Origin: Bacillota bacterium
Lineage (GTDB): Bacteria; Bacillota; Clostridia; Christensenellales; CAG-138
DNA: 62,881 nucleotides
Assembly: GCA_023409435.1 (NCBI GenBank)
Contig: JAEYHP010000122.1
Location: 1 to 62,881 of the forward strand
Direction of reading: 5' to 3'
In this document: positions 57,419 to 62,881 of the stretch, in pieces
Position numbering within the stretch: the first letter of the stretch is position 1
Layout: the number at the start of each line of letters is the position of its first letter
Notes under the pieces: generated by a model
Databases searched by the model: none
What the model was told of the DNA's origin: nothing
What the model saw: the letters and a program-made list of their open reading frames with translations, nothing else
Program-made: the position numbers and the translations under genes

Positions 57419-59440
57419 TCATGCCTGCATATTCATCCAGGCAGTGAGCTCCGCCACGATACGGTCCCGCTCTTCCCTCCGGCCGTTTTCGGCATGAAAG
57501 CGGATACCGGGGCCGATGGTGAGCGTGCGCTTGCCTTTGTTCGCGTATACCGGGTAAAACGTGGTGCAGTGGCCCGTGCGCTTATAGTACTCCGCACCGA
57601 TGGACGCAAAGCCGGAATAAAAATCCGATACGCCCTGCTGTTTGTAGTTTTCCTCGCCCGGATTTTCCGGGAACAGCAGGATGTTATCTTCATATTCCAT
57701 GGCGTCCACCGTCAGGCGCATGGTGTTGACGACTTCCCGCGCCGTGCCCCGATATACGGGAATGGGATCGAGCGATTGCAGCACGAACAGTATGAAGGGC
57801 GCGAACATGTGCGGCAGCCGCGCGCGCAGCTTCTCAGGCATTATCCGAAACACATTGTTGACCCCGTTTTTCAGCTGCGCGGCGATGATATCACGATCCA
57901 GCATACCGGAAATGATCCAGGAGCGGAAATAGAACGGCAGGTACAGGTTGGTAATGAGGGGTCCGTAAATTTCCAGATGGTTGCCCACAAACACCACCGG
58001 GCCGTGTTCCGTGTCCACATGTTCCTTTCCGATTACGCGGCAGGGCATCAGCGGCCGGATGATGGCGCGCACAATATCGGGCGCGATACGGCGTGATTGC
58101 TGAATGAGCTTCATCTGCAGGCGGGTTTTGAGTGCGTCGTTCACATTGCCCGCGCGCTGCTGCGCCCGGTAGTGGGCAAGCTTCTGCGCGTAGTCTTTGT
58201 TAAGCGGCTGCATCAGCGCATAGAGGAGCGCCGCCAATATCCCCGCGATGGGCCAGAATCGCATGGAACCCAGCAGAAACTGTACGAAAGGAAGCTCCTG
58301 CCATGGGTCCGCCCTGCCTTCCGAGACAAACGTTACAACGGTAAGCAGGAATACAAAGAGCAGTGTGGAAAGCGTGAGACTCCATTCCACAACCGCCTGC
58401 GTGTTTTCGCGGTAGCCTGATAGCTCCTCCGGCTTCATGTTCAGCTCCAGCACGGCCCGCATATCGTACCCCATGGAAAGTATGATAGAGAGCATGCAAG
58501 CTAAGCCCGTCCCCCAGAGCAAGTAGGACACGATGCTAAGAACGCCGGGGAACCAGTTAAAATACCCTCCGATAATCGCAAGCAGCAGCAGTGCCGCCCC
58601 GGCGGCAAACACCGAGGGCTTGTTGAACTGTGCAAAATCCCTGCGGCGGATTAGCTTCAGTATCATGACCGTCATGCCGCCAACCAGGATGAGCCATACC
58701 GCAAGGTCCCAAAACAGCCCGGTCATGGCGCTGCCCGGGCGGATGCGCGTGGAACAGATATAGGTTAGAAGGGCGAGGTTTAAAGAGACCACCGCGTTTG
58801 ACGTCATGCGGTTGTAGATGCGGTAGGAAGAAACGCCAAACAGTTTATCCGCTCCAGCAGAAAACTGCGCAGCCTTCTGCTGAGGCTCCGCCACCTGGTA
58901 TGCAAACAGGGCGACGCCCGTCGCCGCGACCATGGCCATGATTTCAAGGAACGCGTCCGCCGGAATATTATCCGCCGCCGCTAGCGCCACCGCTGCGCTC
59001 AACAGCACATGCGCAAGCAGCAGCAATACGGCGCGCAGCGCCCCCCGGCTTTGTAACCTTCGCGAAAGAAATGCGGTAACGCCCTGGCGGATCAGCAGCA
59101 GTATGATGCATATAAGCAGCGCGTAAAACTGCGCATGGCCGGTTACCGCAGGGTAGACCAAGAACAGGCTAACGCATAGAAGCGCCGCAAGCACAAACAG
59201 CGCGGCGCCCCGGGCGTGTATGGCCGCAGGCAGCCGGGCGCTGTTGCTTTTACTGAACATTCGGGCGAATACCACCAATACCTGCCCGGCAAGGTAGAGT
59301 GCTGCGCCCAATACCGCGTTGCCTAAAAGCTGTTCGCTCAGGCAGCTTGCAATATAGAGATGAAAGGCGTCGGTCAGCTTATGGAACGCCACGCCGCGCA
59401 GCGCCCGTACTTGCCCGCCTTCTGCAACCTGTTCAGCCAT
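57419..59440 (-). CDS. Large membrane protein with C-terminal PlsC-type acyltransferase domain
   Basis: A protein of about 673 residues. The N-terminal two-thirds has about 10-12 hydrophobic helices (MFS-like or polytopic). The C-terminus carries a lysophospholipid-acyltransferase-like domain: NHLEIYGPLITN (HX4 block I), FPENPGEENY and VYANKGKRTLTIG. Such fusions are rare. Start 59440 follows AAAGGA and overlaps buk. It probably modifies a membrane or exported lipid. Confidence 0.7.
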   Translation of the reverse strand: MAEQVAEGGQVRALRGVAFHKLTDAFHLYIASCLSEQLLGNAVLGAALYLAGQVLVVFARMFSKSNSARLPAAIHARGAALFVLAALLCVSLFLVYPAVTGHAQFYALLICIILLLIRQGVTAFLSRRLQSRGALRAVLLLLAHVLLSAAVALAAADNIPADAFLEIMAMVAATGVALFAYQVAEPQQKAAQFSAGADKLFGVSSYRIYNRMTSNAVVSLNLALLTYICSTRIRPGSAMTGLFWDLAVWLILVGGMTVMILKLIRRRDFAQFNKPSVFAAGAALLLLAIIGGYFNWFPGVLSIVSYLLWGTGLACMLSIILSMGYDMRAVLELNMKPEELSGYRENTQAVVEWSLTLSTLLFVFLLTVVTFVSEGRADPWQELPFVQFLLGSMRFWPIAGILAALLYALMQPLNKDYAQKLAHYRAQQRAGNVNDALKTRLQMKLIQQSRRIAPDIVRAIIRPLMPCRVIGKEHVDTEHGPVVFVGNHLEIYGPLITNLYLPFYFRSWIISGMLDRDIIAAQLKNGVNNVFRIMPEKLRARLPHMFAPFILFVLQSLDPIPVYRGTAREVVNTMRLTVDAMEYEDNILLFPENPGEENYKQQGVSDFYSGFASIGAEYYKRTGHCTTFYPVYANKGKRTLTIGPGIRFHAENGRREERDRIVAELTAWMNMQA

Positions 59441-60518
59441 CGTATTCCTTTGCGCGCTCCTCTTTGCGCAGAACGCGCAGCACGCCTTCCGCCAAGGCGC
59501 GCAGTTCGTCTTCCCCCGGATAGACGCGCACGGGCGCAATCAGGCTCACGCGGTTTTTGATGGCCCCGGTAAACCGGTTGCTGTAGGCAAGCCCGCCCGT
59601 CAATACGATGGCGTCCACCCTGCCTTCGAGCACGGCGACCATTGCGCCGATCTCCTTGGAAACCTGGTAGGCCATGGACTCGAGCACAAGCGCCGCGTAG
59701 TCGTCCCCTTCCTTGATCAGGCGCTCGCAGGCGCGCAGATCGTTGGTGCCAAGGTACGCGCCCATGCCGCCGCCGCGCGTGACACGGTCTATGAGTTCCT
59801 TCTCCGTATAAGCGCCGGAGAAGCACATGCGGATCAGCGGCTCCGCGGGAATGCCGCCGGTACGTTCCGGGCTAAACGGGCCTTCGCCCGCAAGGCCGTC
59901 GTTGACGTCGACCACGCGCCCGTACCGGTGCGCGCCCACCGTGATGCCGCCGCCCATGTGGGCGACGATCAGCCTGCAATCCTCATACTGGCGGCCCATT
60001 TCCTTTGCGCAGCGCCGCGCCACCGCCTTCTGGTTGAGCGCATGGAACACGCTGCGCCGCTCGATTCCCGGCATGCCGGTCAGCTTGGCGTAAGGGTCCA
60101 TTTCGTCCACCACCACAGGGTCCACGACATACGCGCTTTTTCCCACCTTGGCCGCAAGCTCCGCCGCCATAATGCCGCCCAAAGAGGACGCATGGGTGGC
60201 GGCAGAAGAACGGATAAGATCGTCAAGCATCCGCTTGTTTACAAGATATACGCCGCTGTCAATCGGCTCCACCAGCCCGCCGCGGCCCACGATGGCGTCG
60301 AACATGGAAAGCCCGTATCCCATTTCATGAAGCGTACGCTCGATAAATTGAAGGCGCATGTCCTTTTGATCCACAATGGACGGGAATTTTTCCAGCTCCC
60401 CCTTCGTATGCCGCGCGATCTCCTCGTGCCGCATGGTCTCGTTTTCAAATATGCCAATTTTGGTAGAGGTGGAGCCGGGATTGATCACAAGCAGGCGGTA
60501 AAGCTTCTCTTCGCTCAT
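59433..60518 (-). CDS. buk: Butyrate kinase
   Basis: A 361-residue acetate/butyrate kinase family enzyme with NPGSTSTKI at 15-23, AHMGGGITVGAH and a TGGLAYS near the C-terminus. It makes butyryl phosphate and ADP reversibly. AAAAGGAGAACGTC precedes the start. It lies after an ACT-domain gene and before the acyltransferase gene; ptb is not in the window. Confidence 0.93.
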   Translation of the reverse strand: MSEEKLYRLLVINPGSTSTKIGIFENETMRHEEIARHTKGELEKFPSIVDQKDMRLQFIERTLHEMGYGLSMFDAIVGRGGLVEPIDSGVYLVNKRMLDDLIRSSAATHASSLGGIMAAELAAKVGKSAYVVDPVVVDEMDPYAKLTGMPGIERRSVFHALNQKAVARRCAKEMGRQYEDCRLIVAHMGGGITVGAHRYGRVVDVNDGLAGEGPFSPERTGGIPAEPLIRMCFSGAYTEKELIDRVTRGGGMGAYLGTNDLRACERLIKEGDDYAALVLESMAYQVSKEIGAMVAVLEGRVDAIVLTGGLAYSNRFTGAIKNRVSLIAPVRVYPGEDELRALAEGVLRVLRKEERAKEYDG

Positions 60519-60551
60519 AGACGTTCTCCTTTTCATTCGCGTCAGGTACTA

Positions 60552-61025
60552 TCATTCTTTTTCCAGCGTAATCGCGCCCGTACGGGCGGATTCCACTTCG
60601 CCCGCACCTCTTAGCGCTTCTAAAAACGCGTCGAGCGTCTTAGGCCCTTCCGCAAGCTGCAACAGCAGTACGCCGTTTTCATTTGTGATGATCTGCGCCA
60701 TGAACCGCTCCGCAACCGCCCGAACTTCGGGCGTATCCCCCGCGCGGGCCACGGCAAGCTCCCGGCAGATGCAGCGTTTTTCATCATACGCGCTCACATG
60801 CCGCACGCAGGCCAGGCGGGAAAGCCGGTTCACGACGCTCGGAAGCGTGGCATCAAAGCATTGCAGCGCAAGCGTTATTCTGGATATGGAAGGGTCCGCG
60901 GTCTCCTCCGCAGAGAGACTTTTGATGTTCCAGCCTTCCCTGCGGATCTGGGCGGTGATTCTGGTGAGCACGCCAAACTCGTTGTCCACCGTAAGTGTGA
61001 GGATATGCGCTTCTCTTGCGGGCAT
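60552..61025 (-). CDS. ACT-domain protein, acetolactate synthase small-subunit-like
   Basis: A 157-residue IlvN-like protein with an ACT domain at about 6-75 (HILTLTVDNEFGVLTRITAQIRREGWNIKSL) and a second domain (about 85-157). IlvN confers branched-chain amino acid feedback on acetolactate synthase; no large subunit is in the window, so it may regulate something else. Confidence 0.78.
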   Translation of the reverse strand: MPAREAHILTLTVDNEFGVLTRITAQIRREGWNIKSLSAEETADPSISRITLALQCFDATLPSVVNRLSRLACVRHVSAYDEKRCICRELAVARAGDTPEVRAVAERFMAQIITNENGVLLLQLAEGPKTLDAFLEALRGAGEVESARTGAITLEKE

Positions 61026-61123
61026 AGCGAGTCCCTCCTAATGCGTCTTGTTCAAAGTCCATTATACAACATTCTTCCATATAGGAAGAATATAAAATAT
61101 CCGTGAAACCAGCCCTGCCTGAT

Positions 61124-61153
61124 TTGACATATCCACGGGAATGATAGTACAAT
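61124..61153 (+). promoter_or_regulatory. Promoter of the parvulin lipoprotein gene
   Basis: TTGACA (61124-61129), an 18-nt spacer and TACAAT (61148-61153). A short hairpin CCGCCCTTTAAAAAGGCGG follows before the ribosome site. Confidence 0.7.
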
Positions 61154-61200
61154 CAGCGAAGAACCGCCCTTTAAAAAGGCGGAAAGGTGAGGAAACATCG

Positions 61201-62337
61201 ATGAAACGAATTACAATATTGGCCCTGTGCCTACTGCTCGTTTTAGGCGTGGTAGCCTGCGCAAAGGACCCCGGCAATACGGTAATCGCCACCGTCAACA
61301 AAAAAGACATCCTGCAGCAGGATTTTGAAGCGCCCTTCAATATGTATTTTGCCCAGTACAGCCAGGCGGGGTACGATATGTCGAACGCCGAAAACCTGAA
61401 GGCGCTGCAGGACAGCGTATTCAATGCGCTCGTCCGTACCGAGGTGATCTACCAGCAGGCGGGTGCGCAGGGATTTACGCTGACCGATGAGGAAAAGACC
61501 AATGTCGCCAATGACGCGCAGGCTCAATACGACGCCTTACTTTCCTCCTATGTGCAGCAGGCCCAGGCGGAGGGATCGGACAACGCAGATGCTTTGGGCA
61601 ACCAGAATTTCGTGGCCGCGCTCAAGGCAGAAGGCTTTACGACGCAATCGTTTCGAAGCGGGCTGGAACAGGATATGGAAAAGTCCGCTCTTGCCGTCAA
61701 GCTGGAGGAAAAGGTAAAATCCACTGTGACGCTCTCGGAGGAAGATGCCAAAGCCCGCTATGAAACGGAGCTCAATGATCAGCGGGCGGCTTATACGGAA
61801 AATTCCTCCGCGTTCGAAACCGCACAAAGCGCCTATGAGGCGGGCACAGGGGCGATGCCTTTGTATGTGCCCGAAGGATTTGTGCGCGTCAAGCACATCT
61901 TAGTTACGGACGAGGCCACAGCGAACGATTTGGTCAAGCGTATTGACGCGGGCGAGGACTTTGACGCGCTGATGGCGGAATACGGCACCGACCCCGGCAT
62001 GCAGGCCGAGCCCAATAAGTCTTTAGGCTACCTGCTGGGCGCAAACACCAGCTTTGTGCCGGAGTTTAAGGCCGCGGGCCTTGCGCTTGCAAACGTGGGC
62101 GACCATTCCGCGCCCGTCAAAAGCCAGTTTGGCTACCACATCATCAAGCTTGTGGAAAAGCTCCAAAGCGGAGACCTCGCGTTTGAAACCATAAAAGCCG
62201 ACTATATGGCCCGCGCGCTGCAAATACTCCAGCAGGAAGCATACGAAAAAGAAGTGGAGCGCTGGACGGAGGAATCGGATATCGTCAGTTACATCGGCCG
62301 TATCCGCACCTTAGGCACCGCTACCCCCACCCCGTAA
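61201..62337 (+). CDS. prsA: Parvulin-type peptidyl-prolyl isomerase lipoprotein (PrsA-like)
   Basis: A 378-residue lipoprotein (GVVAC at about 16-20). A SurA/PrsA N-terminal chaperone domain (about 45-200) is followed by a parvulin domain (about 235-330: VRVKHILVTDEATANDLVKRIDAGEDFDALMAEYGTDPG, GYHIIKLVEK). It helps exported proteins fold. AAAGGTGAGGAAACATCG precedes ATG. Confidence 0.92.
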   Translation: MKRITILALCLLLVLGVVACAKDPGNTVIATVNKKDILQQDFEAPFNMYFAQYSQAGYDMSNAENLKALQDSVFNALVRTEVIYQQAGAQGFTLTDEEKTNVANDAQAQYDALLSSYVQQAQAEGSDNADALGNQNFVAALKAEGFTTQSFRSGLEQDMEKSALAVKLEEKVKSTVTLSEEDAKARYETELNDQRAAYTENSSAFETAQSAYEAGTGAMPLYVPEGFVRVKHILVTDEATANDLVKRIDAGEDFDALMAEYGTDPGMQAEPNKSLGYLLGANTSFVPEFKAAGLALANVGDHSAPVKSQFGYHIIKLVEKLQSGDLAFETIKADYMARALQILQQEAYEKEVERWTEESDIVSYIGRIRTLGTATPTP

Positions 62338-62352
62338 CCGGCTGAGAATCTT

Positions 62353-62649
62353 ATGCGACAGCTGCAAACCGGCGTATACCGGCTGTATGATACAATATCC
62401 GGCCAAAGCTTTGTGGGATTTAGCCGCAACCTTGAAGGAATAAAGAAACGGCTGCTGTTTGAATGCAGGCTTAACGCCTGCCCGTATACCGCGCTGCAGC
62501 GGGCGTATACCGAATGCGGCGGCCTGACCTTTGAAGTGCTCGAAACTTACGAGCCCGGCTCGGGCATGACCGATGAAGAGCTGGACGCGCATTTGACCGC
62601 GTTTATGGTCCGTTATCAGCAAATTTACAACGCAAAACCCATCCAATGA
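62353..62649 (+). CDS. GIY-YIG nuclease-like small protein
   Basis: A 98-residue protein. The N-terminus QTGVYRLYDTISGQSFVGFSRNLEGI resembles GIY-YIG domains (GVY...FVGFS), and later FEVLETYEPGSGMTDEEL. The canonical YIG is FVG, so it is an outlying member. Located 15 nt after prsA, same strand. Confidence 0.7.
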   Translation: MRQLQTGVYRLYDTISGQSFVGFSRNLEGIKKRLLFECRLNACPYTALQRAYTECGGLTFEVLETYEPGSGMTDEELDAHLTAFMVRYQQIYNAKPIQ

Positions 62650-62692
62650 TACTTTTCTCAAATTAAAACGCGGACAAATATTTGTCCACGGC

Positions 62693-62758
62693 TAAGGAAA
62701 ATAGTATCTACTAATCCGCTTTAGCGGAATGAATGAGATGCGGATTAGTATGACAACC
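62693..62758. other. Hairpin in the 3' intergenic region
   Basis: CTAATCCGC and GCGGATTAG (62717-62725 and 62748-62756) pair across about 22 nt with TTTAGC-type inner sequence; no T-run follows, so it is not a clear terminator. It might be a structural or operator element. Confidence 0.4.
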
Positions 62759-62830
62759 TTTTTGGGACTTCAACATACTTCCCCCTGTGTGCGAATAAGT
62801 ATTGTAAAAACGCGCAACGGGGGGAATCTT

Positions 62831-62881
62831 ATGTTACACAAAAAACGCTATGCGCCGGCGGTACTCGCGTTGTGCTTGCTG
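62831..62881 (+). CDS. Partial gene, exported protein N-terminus
   Basis: From ATG 62831 (ACGGGGGGAATCTT upstream) the translation MLHKKRYAPAVLALCLL is a signal peptide; the gene continues beyond the window and cannot be identified. Confidence 0.6.
   Translation, partial: MLHKKRYAPAVLALCLL

Overview
The window looks like chromosomal DNA of an anaerobic, probably spore-forming, low-oxygen Gram-positive bacterium of the class Clostridia; a Christensenellales- or Oscillospirales-like gut or sediment organism would fit, but the sequence does not fix the genus. The reasons are AGGAGG-type ribosome binding sites, frequent GTG/TTG starts, rpsT and rpsU in the Firmicutes style, a YlmC/YmxH sporulation gene, butyrate kinase, luxS, DUF421/DUF4363 proteins, and many lipoproteins with short Firmicutes signal peptides. 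Most of the window is moderately GC-rich with tightly packed genes. The stretch 8.3-13.0 kb is AT-rich, loosely packed and full of remnants.

Region 1 (1-8.3 kb) is a sulfur-scavenging locus. On the minus strand lie metY (O-acetylhomoserine sulfhydrylase) and mccB-mccA (reverse transsulfuration). Divergent from mccB, on the plus strand, runs a nitrogenase-like operon of NifH-, NifD- and NifK-like proteins plus a NifX-like cofactor protein. All three transcription units begin with a short, previously unannotated cysteine-rich leader peptide (5-7 Cys codons) followed by an intrinsic terminator. This is the layout of a translation-coupled attenuator sensing charged Cys-tRNA. The context suggests a methylthio-alkane-reductase-type enzyme that releases methanethiol for MetY, with methionine sulfur then passing via MTA/SAH nucleosidase, LuxS (56-57 kb) and MccA/MccB to cysteine. 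This is the most exciting system in the window.

Region 2 (8.3-13 kb) is an accessory patch. A 20-bp motif (consensus AACTTCGCATTATGTTTAAC) lies between successive single genes or gene fragments, which are all on the plus strand: a beta-propeller and DinB remnant, a PPOX-like protein, an alpha/alpha-toroid protein, a zinc-ribbon protein, a tRNA 3'-end relic and a lipoprotein. No recombinase is visible.

Region 3 (13-26 kb) holds a cold shock protein, a ferritin-like protein, a frameshifted cupin, an 87-bp direct repeat, and a two-component system leading an envelope and ABC-transporter operon that is translationally coupled from end to end, followed by an NlpC/P60 hydrolase. Region 4 (26-38 kb) has PIN-PhoH, a rhodanese/TlpA/CXXC-miniprotein/ferredoxin-membrane/Rrf2 redox operon, ferritin, a DtxR-type regulator with a palindrome on its own promoter, rpsT, a 2-hydroxyacid dehydrogenase and small envelope proteins. 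Region 5 (38-50 kb) has a C-terminal processing protease, a four-gene oligosaccharide operon (GH1-GH13-GH36-GPH symporter), and cell-wall proteins. Region 6 (50-62.9 kb) has housekeeping genes (rpsU, nrdR, pgeF, mtnN, luxS, buk, prsA).

Four intergenic sites (about 33.3, 37.6, 50.9 and 53.2 kb) carry related, modular, multi-hairpin elements. Their stems change sequence while pairing is kept, and a 64-65-nt module is present in two copies and absent in the other two.
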